A DNA stretch of 64,000 nucleotides, from assembly GCF_003151255.1 (NCBI RefSeq), contig NZ_CP029481.1:744001-808000 (forward strand). Reading direction: 5' to 3'. This DNA is from Microvirga sp. 17 mud 1-3. GTDB lineage: Bacteria > Pseudomonadota > Alphaproteobacteria > Rhizobiales > Beijerinckiaceae. Under the pieces are notes generated by a model, which made no database searches, had not been told where the DNA came from, and saw only the letters and a program-made list of their open reading frames with translations. Shown one piece after another: positions 56,677 through 64,000 of the stretch (the stretch's first letter is position 1; each line of letters starts with the position of its first letter). The position numbers and the translations under genes are program-made.

Positions 56677-57791
56677 GCCATTTGGCACTGCACATTTCTC
56701 GTCGAGGGCCCGGTGATAGAGGCTCGTACCGCCGGATGGTCGCCATGACGGGCGGAGTGATCTGCCTTCTCGTCCTGGCTGCGTCCTGGCTCGCTCCCGA
56801 GGCGGTGATGCGCGCTTGGCTTGCCGCGACATTCGTATGGACGAGCGTTCCGATGGCGGCGCTGATGCTGCTGATGATGATGCGCCTCATCCCAGGTGCA
56901 TGGAACATCGAGATGATGATTGCCACCGAAGCTGGCTGCCTCCTAGTGCCGGTTGCGGCGCTTGCATTCGTGCCAATCCTTCTGGGGCTGCGGAGCCTCT
57001 ACCCCTGGGTCGATCAGGAACAGCAGACGGCGTTCCGAGCGATCTATCTTTCGGCACCCTTCTTCATCGGAAGAACTGTTTTATGGTTTGGGATTCTCTA
57101 CGGTTTGACGATCCTGCTCATTCGTCGGCGGACTTGGTCCGTGCCGGTATCCTGTTTCGGGCTCATTGCGTTCACGTTGGGTGGAACTGTTGTCACAACC
57201 GATTGGCTGATGACGCTTGATCCCGATTTCCGCTCTTCCGGCTTCGGCCTGTACGCTCTGTCCGCACAGGCATGCATTGCCCTGTCCGGCATTGCTATCA
57301 TGGTGCTCGTCTCTTCAGGCAGTCAGATCCGCTCCCCTTCGGTCCTGGGCGGACTTCTGCTCACGGCGGTCCTATTATGGGCCTATTTCTCGTATATGCA
57401 GTATATCGTTATCTGGTCGAGCGACTTTCCGCCATTGGTGCGCTGGTATCTCGAACGGGCACAGGGCTTCTGGGGCGGTGTCCTGTGGGTGTTTGCCCTG
57501 ATTCATGGGGTCGCCGCGTTGCTCCTGATTTTGCCTCCCATCCTGCGGCGCCCCGGGATTCTACTTGCCCTTGCGTATGCAATTCTCGCGGGCAAGGTGC
57601 TTGAATGTGCCTGGCTCGTTCTTCCGGCCGGCGGCCAGGAGGCAGGCCTCCTGGCTTGTGCCTTGTTCCTACTTGCGGTCGTTGGCCTCGGTGGCATCTT
57701 CGTCAGTGTCTGGTCGATGGCATTTGACCTGCGGATCGTCGAAAGATTGCCGAAAGGAGTTCGGAGGGAGCGCTATGCAGGAGCCTCCTGA
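56673..57791 (+). CDS. actF: ActF, membrane subunit of Alternative Complex III
   Basis: 372 residues with about nine or ten hydrophobic helices and features of ActF (VTTDWLMTLDPDFRSSGFG; WYLERAQGFWGGVLWV). It is somewhat shorter than its paralogue ActC. Overlap with actE and with the following gene (17 bases) indicates one transcript. It completes the actABCDEF set. Confidence 0.88.
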   Translation: MSHLALHISRRGPGDRGSYRRMVAMTGGVICLLVLAASWLAPEAVMRAWLAATFVWTSVPMAALMLLMMMRLIPGAWNIEMMIATEAGCLLVPVAALAFVPILLGLRSLYPWVDQEQQTAFRAIYLSAPFFIGRTVLWFGILYGLTILLIRRRTWSVPVSCFGLIAFTLGGTVVTTDWLMTLDPDFRSSGFGLYALSAQACIALSGIAIMVLVSSGSQIRSPSVLGGLLLTAVLLWAYFSYMQYIVIWSSDFPPLVRWYLERAQGFWGGVLWVFALIHGVAALLLILPPILRRPGILLALAYAILAGKVLECAWLVLPAGGQEAGLLACALFLLAVVGLGGIFVSVWSMAFDLRIVERLPKGVRRERYAGAS

Positions 57792-58428
57792 TCATGTCTC
57801 CGCGTCAGGGAACACCATCCGAACGCGCGATGAGGAGCATCACGGCGTCGTCCCCAGCCAAGGCGAGCGTCGGACTGAAGTCGGTTTGGTCAGAACGCAG
57901 CGGGGTGCGCTGGAGGACATTCCCGAAGATGTGCGCCGTCGCGGCCACGAACCGACAGATGTGCGCGCCAGGAGCATCTTTTACGCCATTCTCGGCCTGA
58001 TCGTGGCGATTGCCGTGTCAGGCGCCTTTGTGGGAGGTGTCTTGTTCACTATGCGAGATCGGGATGAGCAGGCTCGCGAAGGCTCGGTGGCCCGTGTTCC
58101 TGCCCGCGTAAGCCTCTATCCACCAGAGCCCCGCCTGCAGATTTCTCCGCAGGAGGATCGCAGAGCTTTTGAGGCAGCAGCTCGTGCCCAGCTCGACGGC
58201 TATGGTTGGACTGAGGAACGCGGACGGGCCCATATCCCGATTGGGCGCGCCATGGAATTGCTCGTTGCTCATGGATGGCCCGATCTCGACGAGCCGAATG
58301 CAAGCGCCGGAAATGAAGTAAACGCAGGGTCGCCGCCTCCACCTGCGCCAGAATCTCGGACAATGCGGCAGCCAACGCCGCGGGAGCCGTCCAATCCCGG
58401 TGCATCATCACTCGAGGCGCCCCCATGA
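57775..58428 (+). CDS. Single-pass membrane protein of the ACIII-oxidase operon
   Basis: 217 residues, unrecognised. The N-terminal ~60 residues are charged and look disordered, a membrane helix follows at about 66-90, then a periplasmic domain with TEERGRAHIPIGRAMELL (about 145-165), and a Pro/Ser-rich tail. The motif GRAHIPIGRAMELL resembles the small domain in electron-transport accessory proteins seen near such operons, but I cannot name it. Overlaps with actF and sco (ATGA) show it belongs to the transcript; a role in ACIII-oxidase assembly or coupling is inference. Confidence 0.7.
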   Translation: MQEPPDHVSASGNTIRTRDEEHHGVVPSQGERRTEVGLVRTQRGALEDIPEDVRRRGHEPTDVRARSIFYAILGLIVAIAVSGAFVGGVLFTMRDRDEQAREGSVARVPARVSLYPPEPRLQISPQEDRRAFEAAARAQLDGYGWTEERGRAHIPIGRAMELLVAHGWPDLDEPNASAGNEVNAGSPPPPAPESRTMRQPTPREPSNPGASSLEAPP

Positions 58429-59222
58429 GACGGTGGACTGGCCTTCTCATCATGCTTTTCGCCATCGGGGTCACGCCCTCGACAGTTCGGGCAGCTTCGT
58501 TCGATCCATTCGATGCCGCGGGAATCGACTCCGAGCCGGGTGCGCAGATACCGCTCGACTTGACCTTTCAGGACGAGACAGGGCGCACGGCCAGTCTGCG
58601 TTCCCTCGGAGGGGGCAGACCCATCGTTCTCGCACCCGTGCTGCATAAATGCCCCAATATCTGCGGTGTGACGCTGGGAGGATTGGCCGATGCAGTTGTG
58701 AGTCAGCCGCGCGATCCCGATTTCGTCGTAGTTGCTCTCAGCATCGACCCGCATGAAACACCCAGGGACGCTGCGGCCTCCCTGTCGGCGCTCGCGGCTC
58801 GGCAAGCAGACGGACCGTCGAGGAGCTACCATGCTTTGGTCGGAACCGCAGAAGCGGTGGAATCGATCACGGGTTCTTTGGGGTATCGCTACGCCTATGA
58901 TCCTGAACTCGGTCAGTTCGCCCATGCGGCTGCCGTCGCCGTGCTGTCCTCAGAAGGACGTCTTGTGCGATGGGTCTACGGTCTGGCCCCCACTTCGGAC
59001 GAGCTTAGGGATGCGATAGCTTCCGCGCAAAAAAATAGGGTCGGCGGCCTCGGTGAACGACTGATCCTGCTCTGCTACCATTATGATCCGCGTACAGGAC
59101 GCTACACGCTCTTGATTAACCGCCTCGTGCAGATGGCCGGAACCGCGACGGTGCTGATCCTGGCCGCTGCGGTCGTGGTCTTGTGGCGCCGGGAGCGGGC
59201 AGTCCGGAGTGGGGGGCAATGA
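58425..59222 (+). CDS. Sco1/SenC-family copper chaperone
   Basis: 265 residues with an N-terminal signal or anchor, a thioredoxin-like domain carrying the copper-binding CPNIC (Cys-x3-Cys) and the late His in SYHALVGTAE region, and a C-terminal membrane helix (about 230-252). Sco proteins load the CuA centre of cytochrome oxidase subunit II, whose gene starts at the overlapping ATG 59219. Firm assignment. Confidence 0.9.
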   Translation: MRRWTGLLIMLFAIGVTPSTVRAASFDPFDAAGIDSEPGAQIPLDLTFQDETGRTASLRSLGGGRPIVLAPVLHKCPNICGVTLGGLADAVVSQPRDPDFVVVALSIDPHETPRDAAASLSALAARQADGPSRSYHALVGTAEAVESITGSLGYRYAYDPELGQFAHAAAVAVLSSEGRLVRWVYGLAPTSDELRDAIASAQKNRVGGLGERLILLCYHYDPRTGRYTLLINRLVQMAGTATVLILAAAVVVLWRRERAVRSGGQ

Positions 59223-60166
59223 GCGGCTCTCTGCAACTCTGGCCGCAACAGGCCTCAGGTCATGCCGCACAGCTCGACACGTTTATCATGGCCTTCACGG
59301 TTTTTGTGGCCTTGCTGGTTATCCCAGTCGGAGTGCTGGTTTTCGTCTTTGCCGTCAAATACCGCCGCGGCAAGACTGTCGATCGCCAGCATGCGCCTAA
59401 CCGTAAGGTCTGGCTTGAAGTATCTTGGTCCGTTGTGCCGTTTCTTGCCGCGCTCGGTTTCTATGTCTGGTCGACATCCCTTTTCTTCGAACTTAGGAAT
59501 CCGCCGTCCGACACGCTCGATATTTTCATCGTTGCCAAACAGTGGATGTGGAAAGCTCAGCATCCCGGCGGCCAGCGAGAGATTGACGAATTGCACATTC
59601 CCGTCGGTCAGCCGGTGCGCCTGGTCATGAACTCTCAGGACGTGATTCATAGTTTCTATGTCCCGGCCCTGCGCGTCAAACAGGACGTTGTGCCCGGAAG
59701 GGTCTCCTCCCTATGGTTCAAGGCGGATAAGCCGGGCGTCTATTGGATGACATGCGCCGAGTTCTGCGGCACCGACCATTCGGTCATGGGCGGCAGGTTC
59801 TATGTACAGACGGCCGACGAATATGCCGCTTGGCTCTCCAGTTCCGGCGTCGATCAGTCGTTGGTGGCCTCAGGCGAGGTTCTGTTTCGCAAGTATGGCT
59901 GCAGTGGGTGCCATGCGGCCTCTTCGGCCGTTCACGCGCCCGATCTTGCAGGCCTCTACGGCCGCGCCGTCGCGCTCGCGAGCGGCGAGACCGTTATCGC
60001 CGACGAGCAGTATATCCAGGACAGCATTCTTCTGCCTCAAAAGCAGATTGCGGCCGGGTACGAGCCCATCATGCCGACATTCAAGAACATCTTGAGAGAC
60101 GATGAGGTGATCCAGTTGGTCGCTTACATCAAGTCCCTCCGGCCAGCTTCGTGGAGAGTGAAGTGA
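59219..60166 (+). CDS. coxB: Cytochrome c oxidase subunit II with fused cytochrome c domain
   Basis: 315 residues. Two membrane helices (about 20-45 and 65-88), a cupredoxin domain with the CuA site [14 protein letters not shown], and a C-terminal cytochrome c domain with CSGCH and an axial-Met region (PIMPTFKNI). The fusion (caa3 style) lets it take electrons from a quinol-oxidising complex directly. ATG 59219 overlaps the sco stop and replaces the longer open frame. Confidence 0.94.
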   Translation: MSGSLQLWPQQASGHAAQLDTFIMAFTVFVALLVIPVGVLVFVFAVKYRRGKTVDRQHAPNRKVWLEVSWSVVPFLAALGFYVWSTSLFFELRNPPSDTLDIFIVAKQWMWKAQHPGGQREIDELHIPVGQPVRLVMNSQDVIHSFYVPALRVKQDVVPGRVSSLWFKADKPGVYWMTCAEFCGTDHSVMGGRFYVQTADEYAAWLSSSGVDQSLVASGEVLFRKYGCSGCHAASSAVHAPDLAGLYGRAVALASGETVIADEQYIQDSILLPQKQIAAGYEPIMPTFKNILRDDEVIQLVAYIKSLRPASWRVK

Positions 60167-61794
60167 CAGTCGGTGCAACTCTTGAAACACCGTCCGAAAG
60201 GGCGAGTTACCTGAGGGCCGGATATAGTCTGCGGTCCTGGCTCACGACGACCGACCATAAGCGCATCGCTGTCCTGTATCTTTACGCGATCACGGCCTTT
60301 TTCTTTATCGGCGGCATCGCGGCCGCTCTGATAAGGCTCGACCTTGCGACTCCCGGCGGGGACCTGCTGTCGAACGAGGGCTATAATCGAGCCTTCACGC
60401 TCCACGGAGTCGTCATGGTGTGGTTCTTCCTCATTCCGTCGATTCCAGCCACGTTCGGCAATTTCCTCATCCCACTCATGATTGGTGCGCAAGATCTCGC
60501 CTTTCCCAGGATCAACCTGGCGAGCTGGTATCTGTACGTTCTGGCTGGTCTGTTTACGCTGTATGCCTTGATTGCAGGGGGCGTCGATACGGGCTGGACA
60601 TTCTATACGCCGCTCTCGACCCTCTTCGCCAATGGCTACGTGGTGGCTGCCCTCCTGGCCGTGATCATCGTGGGCTTCTCGTCGATTTTCACGGGCATGA
60701 ACTTCATCGTCACAGTGCATAAGCTGCGCTGCCCGGGGATGACGTGGTCGCGCTTGCCGCTCTTCGTCTGGTCACTCTATGCGACAGCCATGATTCTGGT
60801 TCTGGCGACGCCTGTGCTGACGATGCTGCTCATCCTTGTCTGTATCGAGCGCCTCTCCGGCATCGGAATTTTCAATCCGGATCTGGGCGGTGATCCACTG
60901 CTCTACCAGCATCTCTTCTGGTTCTACAGCCATCCGGCCGTCTATATCATGGTGCTGCCGGCCTTCGGCGTCTTGAGCGAGCTTGTCACCGCCGCGGCCC
61001 GTAAACGCATCTTTGGCTACTGGTTCATCGCCTATTCGAGCGTGGCGATTGCCGTCATCGGGTTTCTCGTGTGGGGACACCACATGTTCGTGGCCGGCGA
61101 GTCCACATATGCCAGTGCAGTGTTCTCCTTCCTGAGCATCGCCGTTGCGGTGCCGTCCGGGATCAAGGTCTACAACTGGATCGCGACGCTCTACAAAGGT
61201 TCGATTTCCCTCGACCCCGCTTTTCTCTTCGCCATGGGCTTCATTGGTCTTTTTGTAATCGGTGGCCTTACCGGTCTCATGCTCGCTATGCTTGCCGTCG
61301 ACGTGCATGTCCATGACACGTATTTCGTCGTGGCCCACTTTCACTACATCATGGTCGGGGGTGCGGTCACGGCATTCTTCGGTGCGCTGCACTTCTGGTG
61401 GCCCAAGATCACCGGACGGATGTACAACATCACCTGGGGCCGGATCACGGCGGCGCTGATTTTCCTGGGATTTAACCTGACGTTCTTTCCGCAGTTCATC
61501 CTCGGCTATCTCGGAATGCCCCGGCGCTATCACGTGTATCCGCCGGAGTTTCAGGTCCTTCACGTACTGTCTTCGGCTGGGGCGAGTATTCTGGCCGTCG
61601 GATATCTTCTTCCTCTCATATATCTCCTCTACTCCCTGCGGCATGGACAGCCTGCAGGCTCAAATCCTTGGGGGGCGACCGGCCTTGAATGGACAGTTCC
61701 GTCACCTCCGCCAAAGCAGAACTTCGCCGAGATGCCTGTCGTTACGAGACCCCCGTACGACTATCCGATCAGGGATCCGATGAGCCGTGAGTGA
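60163..61794 (+). CDS. coxA: Cytochrome c oxidase subunit I, A2 type
   Basis: 543 residues, twelve membrane helices, all heme/CuB His ligands in place ([49 protein letters not shown]). The YSHPAVY motif in place of HPEVY marks the A2 subgroup, where the Tyr-Ser pair replaces the Glu at the end of the D channel. The GTG overlaps the coxB stop (GTGA); another in-frame GTG lies at 60151. Confidence 0.95.
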   Translation: MTVGATLETPSERASYLRAGYSLRSWLTTTDHKRIAVLYLYAITAFFFIGGIAAALIRLDLATPGGDLLSNEGYNRAFTLHGVVMVWFFLIPSIPATFGNFLIPLMIGAQDLAFPRINLASWYLYVLAGLFTLYALIAGGVDTGWTFYTPLSTLFANGYVVAALLAVIIVGFSSIFTGMNFIVTVHKLRCPGMTWSRLPLFVWSLYATAMILVLATPVLTMLLILVCIERLSGIGIFNPDLGGDPLLYQHLFWFYSHPAVYIMVLPAFGVLSELVTAAARKRIFGYWFIAYSSVAIAVIGFLVWGHHMFVAGESTYASAVFSFLSIAVAVPSGIKVYNWIATLYKGSISLDPAFLFAMGFIGLFVIGGLTGLMLAMLAVDVHVHDTYFVVAHFHYIMVGGAVTAFFGALHFWWPKITGRMYNITWGRITAALIFLGFNLTFFPQFILGYLGMPRRYHVYPPEFQVLHVLSSAGASILAVGYLLPLIYLLYSLRHGQPAGSNPWGATGLEWTVPSPPPKQNFAEMPVVTRPPYDYPIRDPMSRE

Positions 61795-62422
61795 CCAGCC
61801 CGCCGCCCATTCGCCCTATGCGGAGCCAGCACAGCAGCGTGAGGCCGATCTTTTAGGCATGTATATCTTCCTCGTGACCGAGATCATGCTGTTCGGGGGC
61901 TTTCTGACTGCGGTCTACGTGGTGCGCGTCTTGCACCCCGAAGAGGCTTCATCGGCCGCAAAGCATCTGAATCTATGGCTCGGCAGTCTCAATACGGCAG
62001 TGCTCCTGACGTCCAGCCTGGCGATGGCGCTCGCCGTCCAGCTGTCACGTGAAGGAAAGTTCCGTGCAACCTCTGCTTGGCTTTGCCTGACGGTTGCACT
62101 CGGGCTTGTCTTCCTGGCGATCAAGAGTGTCGAGTACTACCAGGAATACGCCGAGGGCCTGATGCCGCTCTCTGACGGGATGAGGCCCCTGTCGAAGCCC
62201 GGCGAGCAGCTCTTTTTCAATTTTTACTTGGTGGGAACCGGCCTGCACGCCCTCCATCTCACGATCGGCATCATCCTGGTGTCCGGGCTTGCATGGCGTG
62301 TCGCACGTTCCGAAACTCCCTTGCCGCGCCGAGCCGTGACGGTGGAAATCGTGGGGCTCTACTGGCACCTCGTCGATGTGGTTTGGGTATTCATTTACCC
62401 GATCTTCTATCTTGCCCGGTGA
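61787..62422 (+). CDS. coxC: Cytochrome c oxidase subunit III
   Basis: 211 residues with about five membrane helices; a short CoxC (SCO III-like) form. The early [16 protein letters not shown] and the late [18 protein letters not shown] with [13 protein letters not shown] are family signatures. GTG at 61787 overlaps the coxA stop. It ends 5 bases before coxD. Confidence 0.93.
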   Translation: MSDQPAAHSPYAEPAQQREADLLGMYIFLVTEIMLFGGFLTAVYVVRVLHPEEASSAAKHLNLWLGSLNTAVLLTSSLAMALAVQLSREGKFRATSAWLCLTVALGLVFLAIKSVEYYQEYAEGLMPLSDGMRPLSKPGEQLFFNFYLVGTGLHALHLTIGIILVSGLAWRVARSETPLPRRAVTVEIVGLYWHLVDVVWVFIYPIFYLAR

Positions 62423-62427
62423 CTGCG

Positions 62428-62715
62428 ATGACGGCCCATATTCGTACCCTCGTCCTCGTCTGGATTGCGCTCATGGCGCTTCTGGGACTGACACTCGGCG
62501 CAAGCTTTCTGCCGCTGGGTGCGTTCAAGCCGGTGGTAAATGTCGGTATCGGATTTGCCAAGGCGGCCCTGATCTTCTGGTTCTTCATGCACCTGAGGGA
62601 GGTAAGCGGGCTGATCCGGCTCGCTGCACTCGCAGGAGCAGTCGGCATCATCATCATGCTCGCCTTAATTTCGAGCGACTATCTCACCCGGCATTGGTTG
62701 GAGGTCCCTCTTTAA
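62428..62715 (+). CDS. Cytochrome c oxidase subunit IV
   Basis: 95 residues with three membrane helices (about 8-28, 36-58, 66-86), matching the bacterial COX4 type (LVWIALMALLGLTLGASFL; KAALIFWFFMHLRE). It closes the cox block. The start is ATG 62428; a longer frame upstream overlaps coxC and is rejected. Confidence 0.85.
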   Translation: MTAHIRTLVLVWIALMALLGLTLGASFLPLGAFKPVVNVGIGFAKAALIFWFFMHLREVSGLIRLAALAGAVGIIIMLALISSDYLTRHWLEVPL

Positions 62716-63096
62716 GCTGCTGTCCGACGAGAGCGGATCAAAGCACCTCAAAGATTCCATCGCACATCCGGGAGATTTCGTAAGGCAACCGGTCTCTAAT
62801 ATTCCACTTACGCCTTAAGGAGGCGTAACGCTTATAGAGCAAGAACTGTCTTCTATAGGCATATTTGCTTCCTGCACTCGCATGTGGCCAATTGATCGCC
62901 TCCGCAGTTGCCGACCACGCGACCAGCCGGCTAGGGAATTTTCAAATCAACAATAGACGATGAGGTCAAACTCTATAAAACCTTTTGAAGGCAGCAAGTG
63001 CTTATCCGAGGGTAATTGCCCGAAATTGCAGGGTGAATCCAGCCCTTGAGGCAGGTTTCGCAAGGGAAATCCAAAAAATCTGGGCTGGTCAGGTAA
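62716..63096. other. Intergenic region after the oxidase operon
   Basis: 381 bases. It contains one hairpin (62808-62828) and otherwise nothing recognisable before the tRNA gene. Confidence 0.5.
62808..62828 (+). terminator. Candidate terminator hairpin of the act-cox operon
   Basis: Perfect 8-base arms TTACGCCT and AGGCGTAA with a 5-base loop, 92 bases after the last cox stop. No long T run follows, so it is tentative. Confidence 0.45.
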
Positions 63097-63186
<90 letters not shown>

Positions 63187-63378
63187 GTAAAGCTCTCAGG
63201 CTTTTCCGGCCGCTTGAGGGTTACTCCCCGACGGCCGAACATTCCGCATGCAGCGGAGGGCGTCCGTGTAGCTCCAAATGGACATAAAAGGCAAGATGCA
63301 AGTTGCATCGAAAAGGCGGCGACACTTTGCCTTCTTGCGAAAAGGCCCTAAAATAACCCCTTCGTTCGGAGAGGAATC

Positions 63379-63702
63379 TTGTTGAAGTTTCTGGCGCGTA
63401 TGTTCGGCTTGCTGCTGGTCGCCGCTGGCTTCGTCGGTCTTGTGATCGACGGAACCCGCTCGATCGTCAATAATGTGATATCGTTCACGACGGTCGACAG
63501 CCTTATCGGCTTCCTTGTCCCGGGCGGCGTACCGGAGCTTCAGACCCGCGTTGCGGCTCGGCTATCGCCCTGGTTCTGGGATACCTTCCTCATCCATCTT
63601 CTCCAGTTCCCGGCATCCGTTACGGCTTTCCTTATCGGCGCCTTCCTGCTCTGGGCGGGGCAGAGATCCATGGAGCCTATCGGCTATCTGGCCGGGCGCT
63701 GA
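63379..63702 (+). CDS. Small membrane protein, function unknown
   Basis: 107 residues. An N-terminal membrane helix (about 5-25) and a second helix (about 75-100) flank a short loop containing PWFWDTFLIHLLQFP. The start is TTG (63379 or 63382) with GAGAGG ahead. Similar proteins are common in Rhizobiales, and I know of no function. Not clearly linked to the neighbours. Confidence 0.65.
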   Translation: MLKFLARMFGLLLVAAGFVGLVIDGTRSIVNNVISFTTVDSLIGFLVPGGVPELQTRVAARLSPWFWDTFLIHLLQFPASVTAFLIGAFLLWAGQRSMEPIGYLAGR

Positions 63703-63794
63703 TCCTCCCCGGAGGAGCCTCGCGGAATGGTGACGGAAGCAGGCCTTCGTTCGGAAACGAAGCGTCACTACATGTGAGGAAACGAGGACCCGCC

Positions 63795-64000
63795 ATGTTT
63801 GGATTTCGCAAGCGACTCGATCTTCCCACGGCCTCGGAGGCCTTGCCGGGGCGTGAGATGCCCCTGGAGACGGCGCCGACCCATTTCATCAATGGGCATC
63901 CCCTCAAGCCGCCCTATCCGGAGGGCTTCGAGAAAGCCATGTTCGGGCTCGGCTGCTTCTGGGGAGCGGAGCGGAAGTTCTGGCAGCTCGAAGACGGTAT
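63795..64000 (+). CDS. msrA: Peptide-methionine (S)-S-oxide reductase, 5' part
   Basis: 68 codons before the window ends. The catalytic Cys lies in FGLGCFWGAERKF, the hallmark of MsrA. The N-terminal ~45 residues form the extension seen in longer MsrA forms. MsrA repairs oxidised methionine. The GAGG ahead of the ATG fits a ribosome site. Confidence 0.93.
   Translation, partial: MFGFRKRLDLPTASEALPGREMPLETAPTHFINGHPLKPPYPEGFEKAMFGLGCFWGAERKFWQLEDG

Overview
The window reads as alphaproteobacterial (Rhizobiales) chromosome. The evidence is the flagellar regulator FtcR (the Brucella/Sinorhizobium Rem type), the flagellin regulators FlaF and FlbT, a split rhizobial-type flagellar cluster, and a CheY/CheZ chemotaxis set. 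Genus cannot be fixed from sequence alone; a Microvirga- or Methylobacterium-like organism is my guess. There are no phage genes, complete insertion sequences or CRISPR arrays.

Bases 1-4553 are the end of a chemotaxis operon: cheA (5' end outside the window, C-terminal degenerate receiver), cheW, then a tandem cheY-cheZ-cheY-cheZ duplication whose two cheY copies look identical base for base. Bases 4799-10073 (minus strand) hold motA, fliM, a small coiled-coil membrane protein, fliN, fliG, flhB and an unrecognised 153-residue gene. Bases 10496-22827 (plus strand) hold flgF, fliI (frameshifted inside its Walker A motif), flgE, flgK, flgL, flaF, flbT, flgD, fliQ, flhA, fliR, a fliJ-like gene, a flgJ/cheL-type rod-binding gene, an flgN-like gene and a fliL-like gene. 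A heparinase II/III-like protein and ftcR close this half.

Bases 27.3-43.4 kb are accessory metabolism. They hold a CYTH-fold protein with a degraded metal-binding motif. A minus-strand operon follows, made of an M81 (MlrC) peptidase, a YtcJ-like amidohydrolase, a complete Dpp/Opp-type ABC importer, and an unusual fusion of an L,D-transpeptidase domain to an aspartoacylase/AstE-type zinc amidohydrolase. The set looks like a dedicated uptake and degradation route for an unusual peptide or N-acyl compound. A CHASE3-GAF-GGDEF diguanylate cyclase and peptidase T come next. Bases 43.6-45.7 kb are decayed, with remnants of an RND efflux adaptor and pump and no recognisable gene after them.

Bases 45.7-62.7 kb are respiratory: an FMN-dependent 2-hydroxy-acid dehydrogenase next to a large FAD/Fe-S YdiJ-type dehydrogenase, then a tightly overlapping operon for Alternative Complex III (actABCDEF), an extra single-pass membrane protein, a Sco copper chaperone and an A2-type cytochrome c oxidase (coxBACD). 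Quinol electrons would pass from ACIII to the adjacent oxidase. The window ends with tRNA-Ser(GGA), a small membrane protein and the start of msrA.
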